Assembly: GCA_002633005.1 (NCBI GenBank)
Contig: NMRA01000138.1
Coordinates: 64,001 to 128,000, forward strand
Direction of reading: 5' to 3'
From: Phoronis australis
Taxonomy: Eukaryota; Phoronida; Phoronidae
DNA: 64,000 nucleotides
Shown: positions 54,001 to 64,000 of the stretch, piece after piece
Layout: each line of letters opens with the position of its first letter
How positions within the stretch are numbered: position 1 is the stretch's first letter
Position numbers and translations under genes: made by a program
The notes under the pieces: generated by a model
Seen by the model: only the letters and a program-made list of their open reading frames with translations
Database searches by the model: none
Told to the model about the DNA's origin: nothing

Positions 54001-57000
54001 TCATTCACTGGTGGATCTTGGTCAGTGAAGGCCCAAAGGTTATTGGTGTCACGAGTAATTTGGCGAATTTCTTGAATCAAAGTATCTCCAAAATCTGGTT
54101 TTTCCAGCAGTAAGGTGTCGGTATCAGCACTGCTTTCTGATGCATTAGATTCAGTGGATGCACTACTTCTCCGTCGATTCACTGAAGTTCTCATCTTAAC
54201 CACATCCAGATCATGAAGGCTTGCATCTTGAGAAGGTTTGTTAAGATCATTGGAGTCACCATCTTTGGATGGATCACTGGTCACATGACTTCTGCCTACA
54301 TCTGAACTTTGCAATTCATTTTGACATTGTAACTGTTGATGCAGGCTTAAACTAGAACTACCCGATCCTATGTGACTAATGTCCTCTGTTGAAGCCACCT
54401 TTGCTCTTTGCAACTGCGACTTTAACAAAGACTTAAGCCTTTCAGGTGTGCTAAGGCTACACGTAGTATGGTCCAAACTGTCATCAAGCAAACTGCTCTT
54501 ACCCCTCATCCCAACTAGTGGTTGTTCAGATGTTTGTGGGAGACAAGACTTACTGTCACCAGCACTGACTACACCGCCAATGTGGGCAACTAGTGAATCA
54601 CTTCCAGAAGACCCAACAATCACTTCAGTCCATGGTTCTGATGGCTGAGTACTGATCTGCTCCATGTTCGTGTCTGTAATGTTTGGACTGTTTCTGCTTG
54701 ATCCTACAGCAGAGTTAGAGCCATGGGGGGTTTGCAGATCTTCAGTACTCTCTGCAAGCAATGTGACATCAGTATCACTAGCAAGCACTGACAAGGAAGT
54801 GTTGTTACTCCCACCCAATGGAAACTTGGTGACGGTCATTTCATCCCAAGGTGCTGATGGATTGATGGTAGAATAGGCATTGTCAGTGTCCTCTTGGCAA
54901 GACTCAGTAACACCACAAGTGCTAACCAAATCCCCTCCTTCAGTCATAGAACCAGTATCATCCTCTTGAGCGTCATTTTGAAATGAGTTGAAAGATATCA
55001 TAGCCTGTGAAATAATGGATGTTACGTATGCTTGGGCAATTTTATGAACTTCATTTTCATCGTCGGCTGTTAGATTGACAGTAGATGAGTCTTCTGTACC
55101 CATAATGACTTGTTCTTGAGCACTTCCTACACCCGTAATTGGTCCTTGACTGAATGGCTGCTCATCAGCTTTGTTATGGAATACTTTCACGGCTTCTGAA
55201 ATAATGCTCTTGACAATTGTTTTTGCAAACGGTATCACCATATCATCAGAAGCAACTGACAAAATCCTATGCTCCTCAGTTTGGTCAAGCTCAGGTAATG
55301 GTTCACTGACATGAACAATGGTCGTGTTGTTTAACACTGGTAATACAGCAGATGTGTACATGTCCTGTGCAGCCGGTTCACTCACTGTTACTTCACCTAA
55401 CGATACTACACCAGCACTGTACAAGTCTTGTTGGCTATCACCTAAACTGAACTCAAATTCGGAATCCTTAGTTGAAAGAATAGGAACTTCACTATTGTTT
55501 AACAACACAGAATCGTCACTGTCTACCTTCAGCACATTATGGCCTTCGACAAATAGATTTGACCATGACGAAGAACCATCCAGAGAGCTATCTTCATCTT
55601 TGCCAAAATTAACCCGATGAGAGTAAACTATAACTTCCTGTTTGGAAGTCGTCGTTAGAATACTGGGTTCCAAAGAACTGCTTAAAGGAATGTTGGGACA
55701 CAGTGAGGAAGATCCTGGTCTGCTTCCAACGTCAGCAATAAGATGAGGAGAATCAACAGCAGTTTTGACTTCAGTAGCATTTGTTATATTAGACAGTATG
55801 GAATCTTCTACATGATTACTTGGACATACAGAAGAAGATTCTGGATAATTTTTGTCTTCCTCAATATCAGAAGGCAGATACCCAGCAACATCAGTTATAG
55901 AGGTTACAGACGGTTCATTCTTTATTGGCAAATCTTGATTTGCTGATAAATGTTCTTTCTCTTCAAACGCAGAACGAAATTCAGTTGACTTGCCCATTTT
56001 GATGTGATCTTCATTTTCCAATGCTTCTTTATCAATGCAATCTGAAGAGACATCCTGTTCCGTAAGAAGGTGCATGTTGTGCTGCAATACATCATCCAGA
56101 CTGCTGGCAGTAGATAAGCAGCCAGTGTTCAAGTGTTGCTGCAACTTTCCTATCATTAAATGTTCAGGGAGAATAGTCTCTGCCAACTGTGAAATGCCAG
56201 ATTCTTCAGTCTCTTGAGGAACCATGTCTAATGTTATAGAAACAGCAGAATCAGGTGACATCTGATTATTGGTGGGATCAGGAGCATCCTCACTCACACA
56301 AATCAGTGGTATTTTTTCAAGCTCTGAGCTTTCCACTCCTAAAAGTTTCTGGAATCGGTGTTCAAGCTGAACCTCACAAACATCCTCGTCATACAGTGTT
56401 CTAGTGTTGGAGTTCATAATTTGTGATTGGTCAATGTTATCTGTAAGCTGTGAATCACCATCAGACAATCCAAGTCCATTGTTCATGTTTTCCGGGCTTA
56501 AGCTATCAATAACACTTGTTGCTAGCTGAGGCGCAGAATCATCTGCATGAAGGTTCATCAGATTTGACAAGAAGTTGGTTAAGACTTCCTCTTCCATTTC
56601 CTGCACAGTTAGAACAGTTGTTTCGTCCACACCAGTCACACCATCCTCTTCATCAAGATGGTGGCTCAGATTGTTCAGGACAGCCAAAGCCTCACTAGTA
56701 AGAAACAGCTTGTCAGGATCTTCGTAGATGTGGTCATCATATTCATTACTATTGTTGTCGACATGTTCCAGTGGCTTGGGTGAGCTTGAAGGAACCATGT
56801 AACCGAAACTGTCATAGTAGATACCTGGTTGGTCATTGGAAATAAGACCAGGGAGAGAATTAGAACTTGTCTGTGATGTAACCGCGCAGTCTTCACCACA
56901 AAGATCTGTGTACACATTTTCTTTGACAGGCTGACGTTGCATAGTTATATGCACACCATTTTCTTCAGCATTTGGAAGACCTCCATGGGTGGGGAGGTCA

Positions 57001-60000
57001 TCAATGCACTCATAGATATGTTCAACACTACTTTGCCAACTCAGATCTGAAGTGGTACCAACAGCATCAAGATCTTGGTCAAGATTGACAGCGTAGACAT
57101 CACTCCTGGGGCCAACAACATTTCCATCACTTCCCGAGGAGCTCCCTGACTCCAGCTTGATATGCATGTGGTTTCCAGCAGGACCATGTGTCTCATCGTT
57201 AGGTTGCCTAGGTGAACTGTTGTCATAGTCAGAATCAGAACAGTTTTGGTAGGGGTGTACATGTTCTGACGCACCTAGTTGTCTGGCAGGATCCTGCCGA
57301 GACACTGACGAATTGTCATACAAGGAATCCGAGGATGCCTTCACATACTTTGGCATGTTATCGTAGTCAGAGTCACAGGATGGGATTGACTGCTGGCTAG
57401 GAGTTAAACCAGGTGATAATTTCAGACAACTCAACAGTCTGTTCGCCTCTGATATATTACGTGGCTTCTGCGATTTAGTGGTCTCATCTATGGATACTTC
57501 ACTAGCTGACAGTGTCTGCAGCAGTTCATGAAGATCCAGGTGTTCCACGGTTTCCCACGAAGGGTCTTCTGCCAACTGACCTTCTGGTATGGATATGCAC
57601 TCTTCATCACATGTCAAATGTTTAACAGTGGCTTCAGACAACCACTTCATGACCTTTCCAGACTCTGACACTTCACAAAGATTTTTACCCATTTCTTCTG
57701 CCAGTTGCACCGAATCATTTGACCTATCATTCTGCACACAATCAGTTTCCTCCACTTTAACGTATTCATGAGTGGCAGGAGACACCTCAGTTACAACTTG
57801 ATTACCAATTGCTGAAACCCGAATTAGGTTTTCCGCATCATCACCACCCATTGTATTCTCACTTTGCACAGTAACTTTAGACATATCACAGCTACCATGT
57901 TCTGAGATGTCAGGAAGATGATTGTCCTCACCAGATGACGATGCCAAATCTTGTGACCAGCCACTCTGCACAACATCAGGAGACAGGTGATGTTCAGAGG
58001 TGACTTCAGGCAGCTGACTAAAAGCTTGGATGCCATGATCCTGGACCTTAGGCATATGATTGTTCTCATCACTTTTTCCAGCATCTGAAGGCATCACATT
58101 TTGAAAAGTTATTTCAGACATTTGGCTGCCATTTTCTGAGATCTCAAGATGTCTGTCTTCTGAATGCTTGGGGCAGCTCCTCTGTACAGCATCTGAAGAA
58201 GTCAGATTCTCGATGGTAACCTCAGACAGATGAGTTACCGCCTGGATCCCATGTTCCAAAACCTTGTCAACAAATATTAATGAATCTTGTGAACAGCCAC
58301 TAAGCAAAGTAGCAGGTGGACTTTCTTTCATGTTGCAAGGATTTTTAACAGTCATGTCATCATTTTGACCTAGATCACTATGAGTACCAGAATCAGCTGG
58401 TGAAACATGAGAAAGTACTTGCTGTTGACTATCCGTGATAACTCTGATTGGAGCAGGGTCAGCTGACCAAACGTCAGGAATGGAAAAGCCAAGGTCACTG
58501 AACTGAAGCCCTTTTGCACACCACTTGAGCTGTGACTTGCTATTCACTGGATTCACTCCAGACTCGAGACATTGCTCATCTATCTCATCAGACTTCAGAG
58601 GAGAACTCCATGACTCCACACTGCAAACTGACAACATTTGATACTTTAAGCTACTGCCATCAGATGCTTGCTGTGCTGCTATTTGACCACAGCATGTGTT
58701 AGAATGGTCAGTGTCAATGCTCGTTACAGAGCTGCAGGCTTCTTTGTCCTCTCCAGCAACTGGCATAGTACTAGCTGGTGAATCTGGATCCTTTACAAAA
58801 CAGGGTGGACTGTCATCACAACCAGATTTTGTCAGTTTGTCTGATTCATCTGGCTTTGCCAGGAATGGGGAACTTCTATCCACTACGTTTGGTGCATCAA
58901 CATTTCCCACTTCAGATTTAGCACGGGAAGCAAGGGCCTGTTCTTGCTCATTGTTGAATTTGTCACCAGGTAAAGACCTCACAATATCTATAGATTCTTG
59001 CACAGAAGAGTCAGTCTCAGTTTTGACATATTCATCATTATCCCAGATCTCAGTGACCGTGAACCCCAGACAGACTTCATCATCACCAGCTTGGATGGAA
59101 ATTGACTGGTTCTGAACATCCTTAAAGAATTCTATCATCTCACTATCCAGGCTACTTGAATGATCAACAAAACGTGCTGCATCCTCTACCTTTACAGGTG
59201 TATGCCAGCATTCACACTTGGTCATAGAAAGCTTTGCTGATTTTGTACTCCTGGTGATGACACGATGACTTTGTAGAGATGCCGATCCACTAGTCTTGGT
59301 TACATTGGAAGGTGAAGGTTCAACTTGCATTGTCACTGTGCTACTCTGAGAGTCCAAAGTACTCCAAGTCTCCATTCCTGAAGAATTCAGGTTTGTAGGT
59401 GGTTCACTGACCCCGTTTGCATCAATGTTCACCTCACTAGTAGCACTAACACTGCCCAGTGGATTGGCATCTGTCATCTCTCTGCAAGGTGAGTGTGAAC
59501 TTCTATCAAGTACACGCTCATCAGAATGTGTGAGAGAATCGTCAGAGAATATGCTGTCCGTTTCTGAGCGTGATGTCAAGTATTCCTCTGAGCTAGTACG
59601 ATGACCTTTGTGACTCTGGCCTCGTATAATGGGACGGCGACGACGTCTGCTTCCAGAGCCTGGTCTAGATGTGACCTTAGTTTTGCCTGTAAGAGAAAAG
59701 CGGCAAGTTCAGTTGCATGCTTAAAACATTTGCAATTACTTGCAGCCACCACAAAATATAAAGAAATGGCATGAAGTATTAACTGTCTCCATTGAAGTCA
59801 TTCAGTGTAAATGACTTACCCAGTAACATAGATACATGACACCCAATTTTTTCTGTGCTTAGACAACATTCCACAGTATGCTTGTACCAGTCTAAGCATC
59901 AGGTTATTCAAATAAAATGGATCTTGTCTTACTCAGGTAATATCTCTTCATCCAGTTGGACCTCTCACTTATCTGAGTTTTATGGTGCTTGACAGAGCAA

Positions 60001-63000
60001 CCCCTCAAAAGCTGTTTTTGACTACTTGATATAAAAAGCTCTAAAATACTAGGAAACAATGAAATGCAATGTACTTACACATGGAAAATACCTGAACCTT
60101 CCCTACTTATGGTAAGGTTTGTTTAATTTAGAACACAATATGGTGGAACACTAAAATTTTGTTTTATCGAAATTTTCATAAAAATAAGCAAGAAAAGTTG
60201 AAAATTGACAGCAGTCATCAAAGAACATATGATGAAATCTGAGCGTTTATAACGATGCAGTCAATTTTTGAAAAATGAGAAAATAACAATTTTGTGAATT
60301 TTGTCGAATTTGAATAAATTTTACTATAAAAACTACTCTTACAAACAACAACACTGTGACAGCTAAAACATTTAACATTCAACCACTCGTTTCACAATAT
60401 TTGACTTACCAGCTGCCAGATTGTCATCAGATAATTGACCATGTCCATCAGACTCCACCCCCAGCTGCTGTTGTTGTCGCCTCATAGCACGTTGACGTAT
60501 GGCGCGGCGTGCAGCTGACAACTGTACTGGGGCATCTGGCGTCCTGGAAACACAAGACGAGATGGTTCAAGTATCTATGTATAAAGACACTGCGAATAAT
60601 GACATCATTGACCTTTTTGAAGCTTTTCAATATTTGAATTGACAGAATGAAGGGCAAAAGAAAAAGTTTGTCTCAAGACTCTCACAAAAACTTTGCATCA
60701 AAATGTCAATCTTGGTAAACGACACAACAAAACATTCCAGGCTCACAAACTTGTCCCACACATTTTAACATCATCAGTTTAATCCCTAAATATCCATAAG
60801 ATACTATGGCTGCATGTAACTGACTTTGCTTGTTCCCTCGAGTCAACAGACTAAGACGTATGATTGGTTTTCAATGACGACTTCTTGTTTATATACCAAT
60901 CGGAGTCAACAGGCTAAGACATGTGATTGGTTTTCGATGATGACTTGCAGTTTATATACCAATCGGATGTCTTAGCCTGTCAAACAGGTGAAACTAGCGA
61001 AGTCAATAAAATGCAACCACTTTGACCTGGAATCTTCATGAATTTCAAGAACAACCTTACCACAACACGTCCCACAATTCAATGCACATAGGTACGTGAC
61101 ATTTGGGAAAGCATCAACACTATGTGTACCTAATGACCTTATTTTTGATAACGCTAAACATAAATAAGTTTAACTTCAGGAGCTGAACACTTTGCATTCA
61201 ACATGATGCACAAATGCCCACCTGGAAGCAAGCTGTTGTAAAACTTCTTTAAGAATTCTCATTCGTTCCTCAGTTGTCTCCCTTGACTCGTGTCTGCCAA
61301 TGCCATCTGCTCCAGTGGATTCCATTTCAGGTATGTCCCTGAAAAAACAAAACCACTCCATTGGTGATAAAATTAATATTTTATAAACCCCTTAAACTAA
61401 CTGATCATAACTACTAAATACATCCGGCAATGTTTTAGCACTGATCTTCAGTCATGTGATCTCTTTTGTACTCAAAGCACCCTCCATCTCCTCTTCATAA
61501 TTCATCCCTGGCCATTAATTTCATTGACAACTCATTTTTCATAGAATCATTTGTAGACCACAATGAAAATTAGAAAGCAATTTTTATAATGCACAAATTC
61601 CAAACCAAAATTTGCATTTCTACACAGTGAGCTTTACAAATGTATCAACTCACCTAAAAGCACTTTGATACAACTCCTCCAGAACCTGCTCAGATTCCAG
61701 GATATGACGAAGGTCACTTGGTGCTAAGTTTTCCAAAGATGTGTATTTCATAGGAGAATCAAGAGAACGCTCATCTGTTCCTTGGTCATTCTTGAGATCA
61801 TCACTGGCGGCCATGTTGGCAGCAACAGAGGAATTTTGCTCCAGCGATAATTGAACCCTATCTAGCGAATCCTCAGAAATCTCTCTTGCTTCACGTGGTG
61901 GCACGTTTATGGCACTAGGTGTGTCCTTTAATATCACAGGTGCACTAGAATCAGCGACTGCACTGCTGGTTTTAGTAAGCTCGTTTAATGAGTCAACTGA
62001 AAAAGCACTCAGGTTCCCATCTTCAGATAAGTTATACCTATCTATTATTCCTTTGCTGGTGTTAGTCACATCATCTGAACTTTTTAATTCATTACCCTCT
62101 GACAGAGTTAATGTCTGCTTTGTGCCATCTGGCAAAGCCCACAGCACAAAACACTCGGTATCAGAAGTCTTTTCTTCTGTATCACTCGTGACTAAATTAC
62201 GTAAATTCAGTCTCCTTGGACGGACACCTTGCGTCGATGGGAATGAGTTTCTGCGATGTTTCGGCTCTGCATCTGGGGTATTACTTCTCCCCACTGTCCT
62301 ACCATGACCACAATCAGGCGAGCTCTGTCGCAATGATTTTGCAAAGATATCGTGTGTTCTGTCCGTGTTTCGACGGAAAGGATCATCCAAACATGGTTCG
62401 TTTGGTTCCCCTCCTCTACCACTGCCGCCACCACCACTAAATCCTCCAGAAGAGGGCAGGAAGAACTCAACAGGGATGTCATCACTCTGATGACGACGTC
62501 TCTTTGGCAATATAATACTAGAACGACGAGGGCTCTCAACACTGCCTGTACGCGATTTGGTTCTCTTTAAATTCTTAGGAGAACCTTCATCATTTTCGAC
62601 ACAGTCTTTGCGGGCAAGGCGTTTCCGAGTAGCAAGAGATAGTGGTTTGTCTTTGGTTATGCGTGACTTAACATTAGTCAACTTGTCAGTTCTGTGTTTA
62701 TTGTCTATATTCATCGGATTAGATGGTGTATTACGTTTAGAGATCAACCTTGGTCGAAGGTGAGGTGTCGTTGCCTGTGTTCTTGCCTGGGAACTCTTGG
62801 TTGGAGCCCATAAGGGAGCACGTTGCTTCCGTTGACGTGATGAAGCTGAGCTACCTGAGCTGCTGTTGAGAGGGTCACCTAAAATAGAATTTTAAAGGTG
62901 CTTCAGTAGGCCTAATCAGAAGGCTTGAAACAATCTTGTCTGGAATACTTTCAACAGCCAGTAAAGTCACTTGTTTGAAAATCAACCCATAAATTAGAAA

Positions 63001-64000
63001 GCCCGGTTACTTTGGAAGAAGCTTTTCAAAGATATAAATTTCCAATTACCAAAGAAGCATGTAGAATCATTAATTACATAACTCTGCCATTGCTTTGTGT
63101 AGACTATGCTTTCGACAGAGAAGTGATGTTCATGTACAGTATTCTCCACTTATTTTGTAGGCAATAATTGCCAAAATAGTATTTTTAATATTTCTAGAAA
63201 CCCGAATAATCAGAAATTAACGAAGTGTTGCGTTTGTGACACCTGTTGGGCCTACAATGCAAATCATCCCACAAATGAAGCAAAATTTCTTCAAAATTTG
63301 TTTTAGTCCAGAAATTTTACAAAATAAAATTCCTCATCCCACATATTGTGATCCAAATACATAAAGAATCACCACAGTCCACTTTCCATAAATTCTTCTC
63401 TTTTTGCATTTTCGAACTAAAAAATTCTGAAAATTGGACAAAAGATCAAAACTCCAAAACCTCTCCATTTAAAGACTTGCCAGTAACCTCCAGTTACGAC
63501 CAGAATATATAAGGGCCAGTTTTTAGCGACTTCAGTTTCCAAGAAACAAGATAACAGTTATGTGAGAGACTAATGACTCTTACTACCACTAAGTTCTCTA
63601 CTAGTCAACTTATGCTTCACAGTGGACAACTGTAGAATAAAAGTGCACAATTGATGAGAAGAGTCTCATGTGGTGCTTAGACTGGGCAATTTAGACAACA
63701 GTACAAAATGATGCCTAATTCTCTACTATTCAACCAGTCACTGTCATACCTGACATCCCAGACGCTGGGCGTGATGACAGACTCGTTTCACTAACATCCG
63801 AGCTCCTCCTGGACTGAGTGAATGTCCCATAGCCACTCTCAACAACATCACTTTGGCACATGTTTGGTGACTCTGCTAAATCTAGTCCTGGTTCATTGTT
63901 GTCTATTTGGTCTAAGCTATTTTCCTCGTCTTTATCATTGAGCATTAATTCATATTTTGACACAAGATCATTTTCTGAGTCCGATTCTGTGACCTCTTGA
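41245..64000 (-). CDS. Giant scaffold-like protein, ten exons seen, 5' end outside the window
   Basis: Minus-strand exons are 63750->64000, 61654-62878, 61222-61338, 60410-60543, 51481-59686, 44887-49571, 44298-44448, 43876-43969, 43347-43435 and 41245-42004. All borders are GT-AG and phases match, giving at least 5,236 residues to the TGA at 41245-41247. The protein is rich in Ser, Thr, Asp and Glu and probably mostly disordered. From N to C it has basic Ser-rich segments, an Arg cluster (RRRRRP), a region of internal repeats, a Tyr-motif cluster, two AKAP-like helices, short coiled coils, QT-type motif arrays, a longer coiled coil (about residues 4570-4740) and an SSPVR tail. I do not recognise the family. 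A centrosomal or kinesin-tail-like scaffold (for instance STARD9/KIF16A, which also has a giant exon) is a guess; no START or motor domain is in the window. Confidence 0.88.
42308..42568. mobile_element. MITE-like inverted-repeat element, copy B
   Basis: The left end GGGTCTGTTTCATAAAAAGT and the right end, inverted, TGTTTGTTTCATGAAAGTGA match the termini of the element at 217-478, and the GACAGAAAT block recurs inside the right end. It lies in the last intron of the giant gene and is about 260 bp long, like copy A. Confidence 0.6.
42681..42780. repeat. (TTTA)n microsatellite with retroelement-like flank
   Basis: About six ATTT units (42682-42703) are followed by GAGGGTAGCCCCATC and GCTTTTCATGGGGCCCTCA, an inverted G/C-rich pair. 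An ATTT-type tail next to a structured 3' end suggests a retrotransposon remnant, but the family is not established. Confidence 0.5.
44887..49571 (-). CDS. Giant gene, 4.7 kb exon: repeats, QT-motif ladder, coiled coil
   Basis: This single exon encodes about 1,562 residues without interruption. Its N-terminal part (48650-49290) holds about four degenerate copies of a 45-55 residue unit with the cores TSxEGE, TVxDISE and ELQxxxxIADDSG. A second part (46639-47194) has at least eight QT-centred motifs. The C-terminal part (45290-45790) is a strongly charged coiled coil opening with ERLQKERLHVVELLGLEYLP and followed by a basic Ser/Pro stretch. The small exons downstream add another charged helical region (EIERAKEYLGQRSPLDTLRS). 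Confidence 0.88.
45853..45924 (-). other. Two further TQT motifs in the giant protein
   Basis: The segment encodes CTQTTQAG and, 15 residues on, STQTDLELS. Both have the TQT core that binds dynein light chain LC8 in many partners. They lie between the main ladder and the coiled coil. Confidence 0.45.
46639..47194 (-). other. QT-motif ladder with five QTGxSLWxL-type repeats
   Basis: Within about 185 residues there are CTQTC, ATQTD, CTQTG and then five related units: LQTGSSLWSL, CQTSESLWNL, CQTGESLWNL, MQTGESLWCL and MQTGTSLMSV, spaced 21-25 residues apart. The TQT forms agree with the LC8 (DYNLL) anchor motif; the (L/C/M)QT forms are weaker fits. The SLWxL part is a separate conserved feature, so the unit may bind some other partner. 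The linkers are acidic and proline-containing, as in known LC8 ladders. Confidence 0.6.
50794..50941. mobile_element. Hairpin MITE, TGGYTGCA family, copy 1
   Basis: Arms of about 57 bp pair imperfectly: the left arm opens TGGTTGCACTTGG and contains GGGTCAATCGGATAAGACAT, and the right arm, inverted, opens TGGCTGCACTCC and contains AGGTCAACCGGAAAAGACAT. It sits in the intron between the two giant exons. The core AAGACATSTGATTSG also occurs in the element at 60807-61019. Confidence 0.75.
51375..51450. repeat. Short tandem repeat, about 17 bp units
   Basis: Four to five units of the form TGAAACTGTTAAGTC follow each other, with later units more diverged. The array ends about 30 bp inside the intron from the donor site of the 8.2 kb exon. 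Confidence 0.75.
51481..59686 (-). CDS. Giant gene, 8.2 kb single coding exon
   Basis: One exon encodes about 2,735 residues with no stop, bounded by an acceptor (TTACAG before 59686) and a donor (GTAAGA after 51481). It begins with a basic patch (SRRRRRPIIRGQ). Later come repeats around 57830-58260, a cluster of Tyr motifs around 56710-57380, two AKAP-like helices at 54985-55245, paired SLLxxQL helices at 53845-54442 and a block of short charged helices at 52830-53640 (for example IPEMLEQMEREHQVVKQQ). Composition is rich in Ser, Asp, Glu and Thr. Exons of this size are rare in animal genes and are typical of a few large scaffold proteins. Confidence 0.88.
54985..55245 (-). other. Two AKAP-like amphipathic helices in the giant protein
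   Basis: The first helix reads AKTIVKSIISEAVKVF and the second, about 64 residues later, IAQAYVTSIISQAMISF. Both show the spacing of small or aliphatic residues (A-3-V/IV-2-II-2-A) found in helices that dock to the PKA RII dimer. The first fits the usual pattern fully; the second has Tyr at one position. The shared SII-SxA core suggests that they arose by duplication. Function is inferred only. Confidence 0.5.
60807..61019. mobile_element. Hairpin MITE, TGGYTGCA family, copy 2, with internal duplication
   Basis: The left end TGGCTGCATGTAACTGACTT and the right end, inverted, TGGTTGCATTTTATTGACTT form arms of about 60 bp. Between them a 66 bp segment that includes GAGTCAACAGRCTAAGACRT and TATATACCAATCGGA is present twice in tandem. 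It lies in the intron between the 117 and 134 bp exons of the giant gene. Confidence 0.75.

Noticed and set aside
41245-64000. Firm naming of the giant gene as STARD9, CEP350 or ALMS1
   Set aside because: No START, kinesin motor, CAP-Gly or ALMS motif is visible in the window; size and a giant exon alone do not identify it.

Overview
This is a spliced animal nuclear genome window. It is AT-rich, with GT-AG introns, an 83-residue ribosomal protein eS27, a RAB8 GTPase, the Mediator subunit MED6, a microsomal cytochrome P450 of CYP2 type, and many short non-autonomous DNA transposons plus a tRNA-derived SINE. Gene density and repeat types fit a marine invertebrate bilaterian such as a mollusc, brachiopod, hemichordate or lancelet. 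I cannot place it more precisely from sequence alone. There is no prokaryotic or viral gene content.

Layout: 1-3784 is the downstream flank or 3' UTR of RAB8. RAB8 runs on the minus strand in six exons between 3785 and 11944. An 917 bp gap separates its start codon from that of RPS27 (plus strand, four coding exons, 12861-17603), so the two housekeeping genes are head to head. From 17.7 to 19.6 kb there are transposon remnants and a SINE. A minus-strand gene for an unrecognised cysteine-rich membrane protein has three exons at 19591-21717, with its 5' end not found. From 21.7 to 25.2 kb there is a sequence gap and a pair of diverged inverted repeats. MED6 (plus strand, eight exons) occupies 25179-30239, and its stop codon sits inside a minisatellite. 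From 30.2 to 36.4 kb the region is repeat-rich, with a dead LINE reverse transcriptase and several MITEs. A complete five-exon P450 gene lies at 36435-39328.

The last 23 kb (41245 to beyond 64000, minus strand) belongs to one giant gene. Ten exons join in frame to give at least 5,236 residues, including single coding exons of 8,206 and 4,685 bp. The protein looks largely disordered, and I do not recognise its family. It carries several features worth testing: a ladder of QT-type motifs that resemble dynein light chain LC8 sites, two amphipathic helices matching the PKA-anchoring pattern, a tyrosine-motif cluster, a C-terminal coiled coil and an SSPVR-repeat tail. Together they suggest a cytoskeletal or centrosomal scaffold, which is an inference.

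The complete P450 and the giant gene converge at about 39.84 kb, where oppositely oriented AATAAA signals lie only about 10 bp apart. The genes in this window are otherwise unrelated in function, as expected for an animal genome.
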